Assembly (NCBI RefSeq): GCF_012317385.1
Contig: NZ_CP051144.1
Span: 2,480,001-2,544,000 of the forward strand
DNA: 64,000 nucleotides
Reading direction: 5' to 3'
Source of the DNA: Romboutsia sp. CE17
GTDB lineage: Bacteria > Bacillota > Clostridia > Peptostreptococcales > Peptostreptococcaceae
The notes beneath the pieces were generated by a model. The model was given only the letters and a program-made list of their open reading frames with translations. It was not told the DNA's origin and ran no database searches. The position numbers and the translations under genes are program-made. This document shows, piece by piece, positions 19,239 to 28,288 of this stretch; the stretch's first letter is position 1, and each line of letters begins with the position of its first letter.

Positions 19239-20793
19239 TTAAAACTGCACCTTCTTTCAATACCGCAACTATATTAAAATTATATCCACCGTTTTCTTCA
19301 TCTTTTGTACTACTTTTTAATTGTACCGATTCAAAGCAACTAAGATGCGTTAAACTATATACAAATTGTCCTATATTATATGAATTATTAGATATACCTT
19401 CTATTACCATAGTATTTGGTATCTGATCATATATTGGCGTTTCATTATCTTGTTGTGAATTAGCATTTTCTTTATTATCTTCTGATATATTTTCTTCTTT
19501 ATTAGCTAATGAACCTTCATTGTAATGTACATCTATATTAGTTAAATCAACAGTATAAGGTATGTTATTATCTATTAGATCTAATACCTCTGCCCATGTT
19601 ATTGATTTACTTTCCAAACTATCATATATTGAAATTTGTTCTTTTAAATCTTCAATTCTTTTTTCCATATCATCTATTTTTTTATATTGTTCTGATATAT
19701 TATCTAAACTGATTTGTTCTGATTCTATAGTTCTATTAATCTTAGAATTTAATATGCATAGGGCAATATAAGGTAATGAAAGTATTATCAAAGAAACAAT
19801 ACCTATTGATAATCCCTTTTTTAGACTATCTTTATTTCTTTGATTATCTATAACACTATATGGAAGTAAATTCATAGTATTATAGCCTTTTTTATATTTA
19901 TTAATTAACATGCTTCCTAATGCATCACATATTTTGCTAATCTCATAATTTTGTAAATCACCTTTAATATCTTCTTCTATATCAAATAAATACTCTATTC
20001 CTTCTAAAACTTCTATATCGAATTCTTCTCGGAATGTATTAACAACTTCTTTATTGTGATTTTGCTCACCTATTAGAACTATATTATCAACATTTTTCCC
20101 AAAGTTTCTTGAAGAATAAAAATTTATTAGTCCTCTTATTTCATCTACTAATGCTAAACAAACATCATGATTAGTTTTATCATTTATTTTAATTGGAATA
20201 TTGTCATGGATAAATAAACTATCATTTGCATATATATTAACTAAACTTCCGTAATTACCTATATTAAGCATCATCATATCTTCATATACAATATTTTTAA
20301 GTAATCTATCATAAGATGTAGACATTGTATCTATACATTCTAAATTTAACTTATTTTCTTTAAATATATTTAAAATTGTATCTAGTTCATCATTTAATAT
20401 AGCAGCCATTATTACATCTAATGTAGTAGAATTGTCTTTTATATTCTCTTTTGTTACCTCATATGAAAAAGTATATTTTTCATAATCTAAAGACATCATT
20501 TCATACATTTCGTTTTTCATTATTCCATCTAAGTCCTTAGGACTTACTTTAAGAATATTATTTTGCTTTATTATTACATCCCTAGTATTTAAACAAAGCA
20601 CGACATTCTTAGTTTTAGATTGTATTAATTTTAAAGCTTCTCTTAATAAACTATATTTATCATCGTAATCTATATCTACATCTTCACTAGATATAAATTG
20701 AAGATCTTTTATAAGGTATTTATCTTTTTTATAATTATATTTTCCCTCAACTATAGATACATAATTTCCGTAATATGATATATATAATTTCAT
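19231..20793 (-). CDS. pilMN: Fused PilM-PilN assembly protein
   Basis: A single chain (about 520 aa) joins a cytoplasmic actin-like PilM domain (about residues 1-320, with LLNIGNYGSLVNIY-like nucleotide-binding features) to PilN (a membrane helix near residues 335-355, then a coiled coil and a small extracellular domain). In most bacteria these are two proteins; the fusion matches C. difficile pilMN. It couples the ATPases to PilO. Spacing of GGAGG favours the ATG at 20793; the adjacent ATG at 20796 is possible, and 20820 lacks a site. Confidence 0.85.
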   Translation of the reverse strand: MKLYISYYGNYVSIVEGKYNYKKDKYLIKDLQFISSEDVDIDYDDKYSLLREALKLIQSKTKNVVLCLNTRDVIIKQNNILKVSPKDLDGIMKNEMYEMMSLDYEKYTFSYEVTKENIKDNSTTLDVIMAAILNDELDTILNIFKENKLNLECIDTMSTSYDRLLKNIVYEDMMMLNIGNYGSLVNIYANDSLFIHDNIPIKINDKTNHDVCLALVDEIRGLINFYSSRNFGKNVDNIVLIGEQNHNKEVVNTFREEFDIEVLEGIEYLFDIEEDIKGDLQNYEISKICDALGSMLINKYKKGYNTMNLLPYSVIDNQRNKDSLKKGLSIGIVSLIILSLPYIALCILNSKINRTIESEQISLDNISEQYKKIDDMEKRIEDLKEQISIYDSLESKSITWAEVLDLIDNNIPYTVDLTNIDVHYNEGSLANKEENISEDNKENANSQQDNETPIYDQIPNTMVIEGISNNSYNIGQFVYSLTHLSCFESVQLKSSTKDEENGGYNFNIVAVLKEGAVLSE

Positions 20794-20806
20794 CATTCGT
20801 CCTCCA

Positions 20807-22012
20807 TTATAATGAGTCATATATGTTTAACATCGGTAAAAATACTGATATTACTAAAATTGCAACTATTATACCAACAATTATTATCATAGTGGGTTCT
20901 ATCATCGCTACAAGTCTAGTTAAATATATTTCTGATTCTTGTTCATAAAATTCAGCCATTTGCTTACTTATAATTTCAAGTTGCCCTGTTTGCTCTCCGA
21001 TTGCTATCATTTGTATTAATACCGAGTCAAAATAATTATGCCTTTCTAAATTTTCTGCTAAGGTTTCCCCCCTTATAACTCCTTCTTTTACATCTGAAAC
21101 TGCTTTTTCAGCTAGTGAATTATTTAAGCTTGCCTTTATATGATCAAGCCCTTTCAACATTGGATATCCTGTTGAAATAAATAAATATAAAGTTCTTGAG
21201 AATCTCATTGATACTATACTATTTATTCCTTTTCCAAGAAGAGGTATTTTATTTATTATTAAATCTTTGTTATGTCTTCCTATTGGTGTCTTTATGTATT
21301 GAAGGAATAAATATGACATGATTACAACTAAAATTAAAATTATCCACCAAAATTTTCCCATAAAATTACCAAATGCCATTATTATCTTTGTCATAAATGG
21401 TAACTCTCCACCAACATCAATTATAGAATCTATCATTTGGGGAATTACGAAACTTGTGAATATAAATAACATTACAATAGATAATATAGCTATTATTGCT
21501 GGATATGTTAATGCATTCTTAATTTTTTGATTAACTCTATGTTCTCTTTCATAAAAAGTAGCCATACTTTTCAAAACCTCTTCAAGTGTTCCTGTTTCTT
21601 CTCCTGTTTCTACCATGGCACCCAAAATCTTTGGGAATTTAGAATCTTTTTCTAACATAGCATCAGCAATAGTTCCACCTTTTCTTATAACATCGACAAT
21701 TCTGGTTATCTCCAATGCGAGTACCTTATTTTCTGTTCTCATTGCTAACGTTTCAAGTCCTGTTAAACTATTTATTCCAGAAGATATTATTATGGCAAAC
21801 TGTCTACAAAAATGACTTATTGCATCTGATTTTAGTTTTTTTCTTTTAATATCTTTTTTAAATAAACCTAAGTAAGTCTTTTGTTTTATATCCACAACTC
21901 TTAATTTTTTAGCTTTTAACTTCTCTCTTGCTTCACTTAAATCTTTAGCTTCTATAATTCCCTTTGTTTTTGAACCATCTGACATTATCGCTATATAAGT
22001 AAATTTATTCAT
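20807..22012 (-). CDS. pilC: Pilus platform protein PilC
   Basis: An inner-membrane platform protein (401 aa) with the duplicated T2SSF domain. The first half has FCRQFAIIISSGINSLTGLETLA, the second half MRFSRTLYLFISTGYPMLKGL. Three hydrophobic segments (about residues 170-190, 220-245 and 375-398) match the family layout. It connects the PilB and PilT motors to the growing pilin helix. It is encoded between pilB and pilMN with short gaps. Confidence 0.94.
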   Translation of the reverse strand: MNKFTYIAIMSDGSKTKGIIEAKDLSEAREKLKAKKLRVVDIKQKTYLGLFKKDIKRKKLKSDAISHFCRQFAIIISSGINSLTGLETLAMRTENKVLALEITRIVDVIRKGGTIADAMLEKDSKFPKILGAMVETGEETGTLEEVLKSMATFYEREHRVNQKIKNALTYPAIIAILSIVMLFIFTSFVIPQMIDSIIDVGGELPFMTKIIMAFGNFMGKFWWIILILVVIMSYLFLQYIKTPIGRHNKDLIINKIPLLGKGINSIVSMRFSRTLYLFISTGYPMLKGLDHIKASLNNSLAEKAVSDVKEGVIRGETLAENLERHNYFDSVLIQMIAIGEQTGQLEIISKQMAEFYEQESEIYLTRLVAMIEPTMIIIVGIIVAILVISVFLPMLNIYDSL

Positions 22013-22027
22013 TTTCTATCATTCCTT

Positions 22028-23707
22028 TTAGTCACTAATAAATGTTACTCTTAACATTTCTTCAACTGTAGTTTGACCATCTAAAACTTTATAAGCTGCA
22101 TCTTGCTTTATACTTTTCATACCAAGCTCATTTGCTTTATTTAATATTTCTTCTTCATTAGCATTTTTATCAATTAAATCTCTTATATCTTTTGTTATTT
22201 GTATGATTTCATATATACCTAGTCTACCTTTATACCCAGTATTATTACATTTATCACATCCTCTTCCTTTAAATAAAGTCAGATGTTTATCTAAATCATA
22301 ACCTAATACTTTTTTCTCTCCTACACTAGCTATATATTCTTCTTTACAGAATGGACATATTTTTCTTACAAGTCTTTGTGCTACAACACCAATTAATGAA
22401 GATGTTATAAGGAAACTATCTATATTCATATCTATAAGTCTTGCTATTGCTCCGATTGCAGTATTTGCATGTAGTGTACTTAAAACTAAATGTCCTGTAA
22501 GTGATGCTCTTATTGCTATTTCTGCAGTTGCATGATCTCTTATCTCTCCGACCATTATTATATCTGGGTCCTGTCTTAAAAATGCTCTTAAAGCACTTGT
22601 AAAATCAAGTCCTGCTTTATAATTTATTTGAGATTGATTTATTCCTTGTAACTCATATTCTACAGGATCCTCTATTGTAAGAATATTTTTTTCTACATCA
22701 TTTAATTGATTTAGCATTGAGTATAACGTTGTTGTTTTACCACTACCTGTTGGACCTACAACTAATATTAATCCATATGGATTTAATAATAATTTGTCAT
22801 ATATATCTATTGATTCTTTGCTAAGCCCTAGTTTATCTTTACCAATCATAAAACTTGATTTATCTAGCACTCTCATAACAACTTTTTCATCTTTACTAGT
22901 TGGCATCGTTGATACTCTAAAATCTATTGGTTTATTATCTACTGTAAGATATATCCTTCCATCTTGAGGAAGTCTACGTTCTGATATGTTTAAATTAGCC
23001 ATAATTTTTATTCTACTTATTATAGCCTTGTATGCCTTGGCACTTGTCTTCATATGTTCCATGAGAATTCCATCTATTCTAAATCTAACTCTCATTAAGT
23101 CACCATCATATTCGATATGAATATCACTTGCTTTTTTTCTTACTGCACTTTCTAATATACTGTGAACAAGTCTAACTATTGGAGCTGCATTTATATCTTC
23201 ATCGCCTGTTATCTCTTCTTTTATTATACTTTGTACATCATTTTTTGCATATTCATTTATTGCTTTATCTATATCTGTATTTGAATACCATATTTCTATT
23301 GCTTGATTTATTTCTGAAATGGTTGCTATATGAGGCACTATATCCATACCTGATATACGTCTTACATCTTGTATAGCTTCTCTGTCTTGTGGATCTTCCA
23401 TTGCTAGATATAGTTTTTTTTCATCTATTTTATAAGGGAATACTTTGTATCTTTTACATATGTTTTTAGGTATTTTTTTTACCGCTTCTGTTCTTATATT
23501 TGATGGAGTTAGGTCTATTGTGTCTACTTTTAATATTTCTGTTAGTACATTTGTTAATAATTCTGCTGTTATTAACCCTTGCTCTATAAGTATTTCACCT
23601 ATTCTTTTTCCTGTTTCTTTTTGCAACGATAGGGCTTTTTGTAGTTGTTCTTCTGTTATATATCCGTATTGAACAAGTTTATCTCCAATTCTTATTTTTT
23701 GCATCAT
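22028..23707 (-). CDS. pilB: Pilus extension ATPase PilB with MshEN domain
   Basis: The hexameric assembly motor (559 aa). Residues about 5-60 form a tandem MshEN-like unit (RIGDKLVQYGYITEEQLQKA and RIGEILIEQGLITAELL), a fold known to bind cyclic di-GMP in MshE. The ATPase part has Walker A GPTGSGKTT, an Asp box LTIEDPVEYEL, the Walker B region IIMVGEIRDHATA and the His box TGHLVLSTLHAN. A four-Cys zinc site (CPFC and CDKC) is typical of PilB/GspE. It lies between pilA and pilC. Either of two adjacent ATGs could start it. Confidence 0.95.
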   Translation of the reverse strand: MMQKIRIGDKLVQYGYITEEQLQKALSLQKETGKRIGEILIEQGLITAELLTNVLTEILKVDTIDLTPSNIRTEAVKKIPKNICKRYKVFPYKIDEKKLYLAMEDPQDREAIQDVRRISGMDIVPHIATISEINQAIEIWYSNTDIDKAINEYAKNDVQSIIKEEITGDEDINAAPIVRLVHSILESAVRKKASDIHIEYDGDLMRVRFRIDGILMEHMKTSAKAYKAIISRIKIMANLNISERRLPQDGRIYLTVDNKPIDFRVSTMPTSKDEKVVMRVLDKSSFMIGKDKLGLSKESIDIYDKLLLNPYGLILVVGPTGSGKTTTLYSMLNQLNDVEKNILTIEDPVEYELQGINQSQINYKAGLDFTSALRAFLRQDPDIIMVGEIRDHATAEIAIRASLTGHLVLSTLHANTAIGAIARLIDMNIDSFLITSSLIGVVAQRLVRKICPFCKEEYIASVGEKKVLGYDLDKHLTLFKGRGCDKCNNTGYKGRLGIYEIIQITKDIRDLIDKNANEEEILNKANELGMKSIKQDAAYKVLDGQTTVEEMLRVTFISD

Positions 23708-23778
23708 AATTATTACCTCTATCTATTAAATTTAATATATTTATCAAAAAAGCAGGGATAATATCCCTACTTTATTTA

Positions 23779-24264
23779 TTATTTTAATATTTCAACATTA
23801 ACTTTTTTAGCTGTTTGATTTCCATTTATAGCTTCCGCAACTTTTTCAGCTATATCTTTATGTTTAGTTGTTATAGTTAATTTAGCTGTTTGATTTTTTA
23901 CCACTAAAGAATATTCAGCTTCTTTACTTAAATCATTAACTTCTATTGATTCAGTTGTTGACTTAGTTGTTGGTTCAGCTGGTGATTCATCTTCTGATTT
24001 TGCTTGCATAGCTAATGTAGTACCATCCATTGCTTTTGTATAAGTTCCGTCAACTAAACTATCATCTGCATAAGTTGCAAGTACTTGAGCTTTTATAGCA
24101 CTATAATCTGCTACTATATCTGCTACTTTTGCTTTATTTATATTTTTCATTAATGATGGAACAGCAACTACTGCTAATATAGCTATTATAGCTATTACTA
24201 CTAATAATTCTACTAATGTGAATCCTTTATTATTTTTTCCCTTTTTCATTATTTTTTTTAACAT
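23779..24264 (-). CDS. pilA: Major type IV pilin PilA
   Basis: A class III-type prepilin (161 aa). The leader MLKKIMKKGKNNKG is followed by cleavage site G/FTLVELLVVIAIIAI with Glu5, then an amphipathic helix and a short C-terminal domain with a Thr/Ser/Glu-rich loop (about residues 92-108). No cysteines are present, so there is no disulfide D-region. It is first in the operon and follows a GGAGGG site. A leader of roughly 400 nt with duplicated elements and a terminator precedes it, so its expression is probably conditional. Confidence 0.92.
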   Translation of the reverse strand: MLKKIMKKGKNNKGFTLVELLVVIAIIAILAVVAVPSLMKNINKAKVADIVADYSAIKAQVLATYADDSLVDGTYTKAMDGTTLAMQAKSEDESPAEPTTKSTTESIEVNDLSKEAEYSLVVKNQTAKLTITTKHKDIAEKVAEAINGNQTAKKVNVEILK

Positions 24265-24409
24265 AATATCCCTCCTATTTCTATCTTATTGATTTATTAA
24301 AAGTGGTTCTTCCACTTAAAATGGCGTATATTTTTTGCATAAAAAACTCCCCTTAGGAAGGTATCTAAAATCAACTATAATTATTATGCAAATTACATCT
24401 GAGATTTTA
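24265..24409 (-). promoter_or_regulatory. pilA proximal leader
   Basis: This stretch holds, in transcript order, a TAAAATC/GATTTTA stem (about 24361-24409), the intrinsic terminator at 24341-24360, a second hairpin AAGTGG/CCACTT (24301-24317) without a T-run, and the pilA ribosome site. No open frame is seen. It looks like the expression platform for the duplicated elements upstream. Confidence 0.5.
24341..24360 (-). terminator. Intrinsic terminator inside the pilA leader
   Basis: On the minus strand CTTCC pairs with GGGAG around TAAG, followed directly by T6. It lies about 77 nt upstream of the pilA start codon and downstream of the tandem repeats, so it would abort pilus transcription unless prevented from folding. 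The stem is short (5 bp). Confidence 0.55.
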
Positions 24410-24539
24410 CCATATTCTGTATTTCCAAGCAACAATTTTGATTTTATTTTAAGTAAAAATATTATTAGAAAATATACAGCTTTTCCGTAGATTTCAATTG
24501 CGTAAATGAGATTTAATTATCAAATCTCTATACTTAATA
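24410..24539 (-). repeat. pilA leader repeat, proximal copy A
   Basis: A 130-bp unit, repeated at 24545-24674 with a period of exactly 135 bp. The minus-strand transcript folds as CTGTAT/ATACAG, then TTTC/GGAA, then AATAA/TTGTT, then ATTTT/AAAAT (hairpin 24417-24479). The half farther from pilA is nearly identical to copy B, while the hairpin interior differs. It also carries TTGAAA-17-TATTTT (24469-24497), a possible promoter. Confidence 0.75.
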
Positions 24540-24544
24540 GATTC

Positions 24545-24674
24545 CCATATTCTGTATTTCCAATCAACTATTTTGATTTCATTTTAAGCAAAATATTAGT
24601 TAGAAAATATACAGTTTTTCCGTAGATTTCAATTGCGTAAATGAGATTTAATTATCAAGGCTCTATACTTAATA
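24545..24674 (-). repeat. pilA leader repeat, distal copy B
   Basis: The second copy of the unit at 24410-24539. Its hairpin (24552-24614) has AACTA/TAGTT where copy A has AATAA/TTGTT: one position changes A-U to U-A and one changes U-G to C-G, both keeping the pair. This supports a structured RNA read leftward. A possible promoter TTGAAA-17-TATTTT lies at 24604-24632. I do not see the conserved bases of c-di-GMP-I or c-di-GMP-II riboswitches. Confidence 0.7.
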
Positions 24675-24807
24675 TATTCTTTTATTAAATTAAAATATAC
24701 TACTATGAAAATTAAATCAAAGGAGGGTATCAAGAATAAAAATATTAATTCAAAGGGTAATAAAAATTACTAATATTGTAACATACTTATTACAGTAAAA
24801 TAACTAA

Positions 24808-24855
24808 GGGTAAGTGAGAAAGAATATAATATATACCTTCTCATTACCCCTTACA
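24808..24855 (-). terminator. Probable terminator after hemB
   Basis: GGGTAA(G)TGAGAA pairs with TTCTCATTACCC just past the hemB stop codon. The T-run after it on the minus strand (TTAGTTATTTT) is interrupted, so strength is uncertain. It separates the tetrapyrrole operon from the pilA leader. Confidence 0.5.
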
Positions 24856-24858
24856 AAC

Positions 24859-25830
24859 TTACCCTCTTATAATCTTAGCTAAATCTTTAGCAAAGTAGGT
24901 AATTATTATATCAGCACCAGCCCTCTTAATAGACATAACTGACTCATAAATAGCTCCTTCTGACAAGATGCCGTTCTTAACAGCAGATTTTAACATAGCA
25001 TACTCACCACTAACATTATAAGCAGCAAGAGGTAATTCAAAATTATCCTTAACTCTTCTTATAACATCTAAATAAGAAAGAGCAGGCTTAACCATAAGTA
25101 TATCTGCACCTTCTAATGCATCTAACTCAGCCTCAATTAAAGCTTCATTAGAATTAGCTGGATCCATTTGGTAGGTCTTTCTATCTCCAAAACTTGGAGC
25201 AGAATTAGCAGCCTCTCTAAATGGACCATAGAAAGTAGATGCATACTTAACACTGTAAGCCATTATTCCTATATTTTCAAAACCAGCTTCATCTAAGCCT
25301 TCTCTAAGTGCTGCTATTCTTCCATCCATCATATCAGAAGGTGCCACCATATCAGCACCAGCTTTAGCATGGCTTACTGCTATCTTAGTTAAGTATTCTA
25401 ATGTAACATCATTTTTAACGTATCCATTTTCATTTAAGATTCCACAATGTCCATGGCTAGTATATTCACACATGCATACATCTGTTATTACATTCATTTC
25501 TGGATCTATCTCTTTTATTTTTCTTATAGCTCTTTGAACTATTCCATTATCGTTATATGCTTCACTACCACAAGCATCTTTCTCATGATCATGAGGTATA
25601 CCGAATAATATTACATGTTCTATTCCTAAATCTTTTATTTCCTTTATTTCATCTTCTAGCATATCAACTGAAAAATGATATACATCTGGTAGTGAAGAAA
25701 TTTCGCTTTTAACCCCTTCTCCCTCTACTATAAATAAAGGATAAATTAAATCTTCTACATTTAATTTAGTTTCTCTAACTAAATTTCTTATAGCCTTGTT
25801 AGCTCTTAACCTTCTAGGTCTTCTTAACAT
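24859..25830 (-). CDS. hemB: Porphobilinogen synthase
   Basis: This enzyme (323 aa) condenses two 5-aminolevulinates to porphobilinogen. It starts [16 protein letters not shown], as is common in the family. It has a Cys-rich zinc site ([14 protein letters not shown]) and the two Schiff-base lysines in [19 protein letters not shown] and [14 protein letters not shown]. It is the last gene of the hem/cbi run, 30 bp after cobA-hemD. Product supply here serves cobalamin and siroheme; no later haem genes are in the window. Confidence 0.96.
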   Translation of the reverse strand: MLRRPRRLRANKAIRNLVRETKLNVEDLIYPLFIVEGEGVKSEISSLPDVYHFSVDMLEDEIKEIKDLGIEHVILFGIPHDHEKDACGSEAYNDNGIVQRAIRKIKEIDPEMNVITDVCMCEYTSHGHCGILNENGYVKNDVTLEYLTKIAVSHAKAGADMVAPSDMMDGRIAALREGLDEAGFENIGIMAYSVKYASTFYGPFREAANSAPSFGDRKTYQMDPANSNEALIEAELDALEGADILMVKPALSYLDVIRRVKDNFELPLAAYNVSGEYAMLKSAVKNGILSEGAIYESVMSIKRAGADIIITYFAKDLAKIIRG

Positions 25831-25860
25831 AATCTTCCCTCCAAAAGTATCAAATCAATA

Positions 25861-27366
25861 CTAATCTACAGTAATTGCCTCTACAATCTTATCTATAGTA
25901 GCTTTTTCAGCTTCTTTATAGACATCTATATTTAATTCTCTTGCAGTAGCTGAAGTTATTGGTCCTATAGATATTACTTTCGAACTGTTTATTTTTTCTA
26001 AATTTTCTTCTCCTATAATTTCTACAAAATTTCTTACACTTGAAGAACTTGCAAAAGTTATATAATCTAACTCTTCTTTATCTAGTATATCTAAGATTTC
26101 ATCCTTCCTACTAGTGTCTATTACACTTTCATAAGTATGAACTTCTTTTACAGTACAAATTTCACCTAACTTATCTAATAAATAATCCCTCGCATTCTTA
26201 GCCCTTGGTATTAATATCTTATCTTCTTTAGTTAATTTGTCTTTTAACTCATCATATAAAGACTCTGCCACAAACTTTTCTGGAACTATATCAGGATTTA
26301 TTCCTCTAGATTTTATTTCCTTAGCTGTAGCACTTCCAATTGCACATACCTTTAAATTTGCTAAAGCTCTAGCATCTAAGTTCATTTCTTCTAACTTATC
26401 GAAGAAAATCTCTACAGCATTCTTACTTGTAAGAACTAAATATGTATAATTTTTTATATTATTAATTTCATTTTCTAACTCAATATTATTTTCCATCTTT
26501 TCTATTTTAATAGTAGGTATTTCTATTGGATTTCCACCTAAATCCATTATTTTTTCTACTATTGAACTACTTTGAGTTCTACTTCTAGTAACCATTATAT
26601 TTTTACCGAATAATGGTTTATTTTCAAAGAAGTTTAGAGTATCCCTTAAATTAACTACACTTCCTATTGCTATTAATGTTGGTGGTTTAACATTTTCTCT
26701 TATAGCAGTTTCATAAACATCTTCTAGTGTAGAAGTTATTACTCTTTGGTTATACCTAGTTGCCCAACTTATAAGTGCAACTGGAGTATCTTTACATTTT
26801 CCTTCTTTGATTAGATTTTCACTTATTTTCTTTAGATTAGCTACTCCCATTAAAAATACAAGAGTTCCTCTAGTATTAGCTAAAGCGTTCCAGTTTATCT
26901 CAGGATTTTCTTTATCATCTTCTCTTAGATGACCTGTTATTACGTGGAATGAAGATGCATGGTCCCTGTGAGTTATAGGAATACCTGCATAGCAAAGTCC
27001 ACCTATAGCAGAAGTTATTCCAGGAACTACTTCAAAATCTATGCCTTCTTCTTTTAAAAGTTGCCCTTCTTCTCCACCTCTTCCAAATACATAAGGGTCT
27101 CCTCCCTTAAGTCTTGTAACTATCTTACCTTCTTTAGCCTTATCAGCTATCACTCTATTTATATCATCTTGAGGAAGTGTATGATTACTAGATTCTTTAC
27201 CTACATATATAAATTCACAAGTAGGCTTAGCTTCTCTTAAATAGTTTGAATTTGCTAATCTATCATAAACTATAACATCAGCATTCTTTATACACTCAAG
27301 TCCTTTTAGAGTTAATAGCTTATAATCTCCTGGTCCTGCACCTACTAAGTAAACTTTACCCTTCAT
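25861..27366 (-). CDS. cobA-hemD: Uroporphyrinogen-III C-methyltransferase / synthase fusion
   Basis: A bifunctional protein (501 aa). Residues about 1-240 are SUMT (VYLVGAGPGDYKLLTLKG, VTRLKGGDPYVFGRGGEE, VVPGITSAIG), which methylates uroporphyrinogen III at C2 and C7 to precorrin-2 with SAM. Residues about 248-501 are HemD, which closes hydroxymethylbilane to uroporphyrinogen III (VLTSKNAVEIFF, ITFASSSSVRNF). The ATG at 27366 is 10 bases after GGAG; the ATG at 27375 is too close. It overlaps hemC by 11 bp, so translation is coupled. The fusion is common in clostridia. Confidence 0.94.
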   Translation of the reverse strand: MKGKVYLVGAGPGDYKLLTLKGLECIKNADVIVYDRLANSNYLREAKPTCEFIYVGKESSNHTLPQDDINRVIADKAKEGKIVTRLKGGDPYVFGRGGEEGQLLKEEGIDFEVVPGITSAIGGLCYAGIPITHRDHASSFHVITGHLREDDKENPEINWNALANTRGTLVFLMGVANLKKISENLIKEGKCKDTPVALISWATRYNQRVITSTLEDVYETAIRENVKPPTLIAIGSVVNLRDTLNFFENKPLFGKNIMVTRSRTQSSSIVEKIMDLGGNPIEIPTIKIEKMENNIELENEINNIKNYTYLVLTSKNAVEIFFDKLEEMNLDARALANLKVCAIGSATAKEIKSRGINPDIVPEKFVAESLYDELKDKLTKEDKILIPRAKNARDYLLDKLGEICTVKEVHTYESVIDTSRKDEILDILDKEELDYITFASSSSVRNFVEIIGEENLEKINSSKVISIGPITSATARELNIDVYKEAEKATIDKIVEAITVD

Positions 27367-28261
27367 AGCTTTCATACTCCTTTAAGATTAATTTTGCTAA
27401 CTCTAATCCTGTTTCTCTTGGAAATTTTACATTACCTTCTAATTCTTTTATTATCAGCTTATGCCCTTCTTCATCTCCAAACAATCCTGTAAGCTTAATT
27501 TTATCTCCTTCTATTTTACAATAAGCTCCCATTGGAATATGACAACTTCCATTTACTCCATCCAAAAATCCTCTTTCAGCTGCTACTTGTATTTCTGTTT
27601 CTTTATCTTTTAGACAGTTTATTAAATTCTCTACTTCTAAATCATTATCTCTTATTTCTATTGCAAGAGCTCCTTGTGCTGGAGCAGGTACCATTATATC
27701 TGTTGGTATGTAATAGCTTATCCTATCACTCATACTAGCTCTTAGTATTCCAGCTGCTGCAAGCACTACTCCATCTAGATTTTCATCTTTTATTTTTCTT
27801 ATTCTTGTGTCAATATTCCCTCTTATTGGAACTATTTCTAGGTCAGGTCTATGCTTTAGTAATTGATACTTTCTTCTCTTACTACCTGTACCTATTTTTG
27901 CTCCCTTTGGTAAATCATCTATACAGTTATATCCTTCTTTTAATACAAGAACATCTCTTGGATCTTCTCTTTTAGGTATACTTGCAAATTTCAAACCATT
28001 AGGTAAGCTAGAAGGCATATCCTTCATACTGTGAACAGCTATATCTATTTCTTTATCAATTAATTGTTGCTCTATTTCTTTTACAAATAATCCCTTATCC
28101 CCTATTTTGTCTAAAGATAAATGTTGTACTAAGTCACCTTTAGTTTTTATTATCTTTACTTCAAAATTAACTTCAGGGTTATGTTTTTTTAACTGATCTA
28201 TTACCCAATTAGTTTGTGTAAGAGCCAATTTGCTTCCTCTGCTTCCAACTACTATCTTCAT
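27356..28261 (-). CDS. hemC: Hydroxymethylbilane synthase
   Basis: This 301-aa enzyme links four porphobilinogens into hydroxymethylbilane. It begins KIVVGSRGSKLALTQTNWV and has the family segments HSMKDMPS and IRGNIDTRIRK. The cofactor-bearing cysteine is in NGSCHIPMGAYC. It sits between cbiL and the cobA-hemD fusion, feeding it directly. Confidence 0.96.
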   Translation of the reverse strand: MKIVVGSRGSKLALTQTNWVIDQLKKHNPEVNFEVKIIKTKGDLVQHLSLDKIGDKGLFVKEIEQQLIDKEIDIAVHSMKDMPSSLPNGLKFASIPKREDPRDVLVLKEGYNCIDDLPKGAKIGTGSKRRKYQLLKHRPDLEIVPIRGNIDTRIRKIKDENLDGVVLAAAGILRASMSDRISYYIPTDIMVPAPAQGALAIEIRDNDLEVENLINCLKDKETEIQVAAERGFLDGVNGSCHIPMGAYCKIEGDKIKLTGLFGDEEGHKLIIKELEGNVKFPRETGLELAKLILKEYESYEG

Positions 28262-28288
28262 GACAAAATCTCCTTATATATAAGTCTT

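Noticed and set aside
24410-24674. Tandem repeats as a CRISPR array or as c-di-GMP-II riboswitches
   Set aside because: Only two long, imperfect units exist, with no short repeat and unique spacers. The GGUUUAAA, GAGUUA and AACCGACC-type conserved blocks of c-di-GMP-II and the GACGCAAAGC block of c-di-GMP-I are absent.
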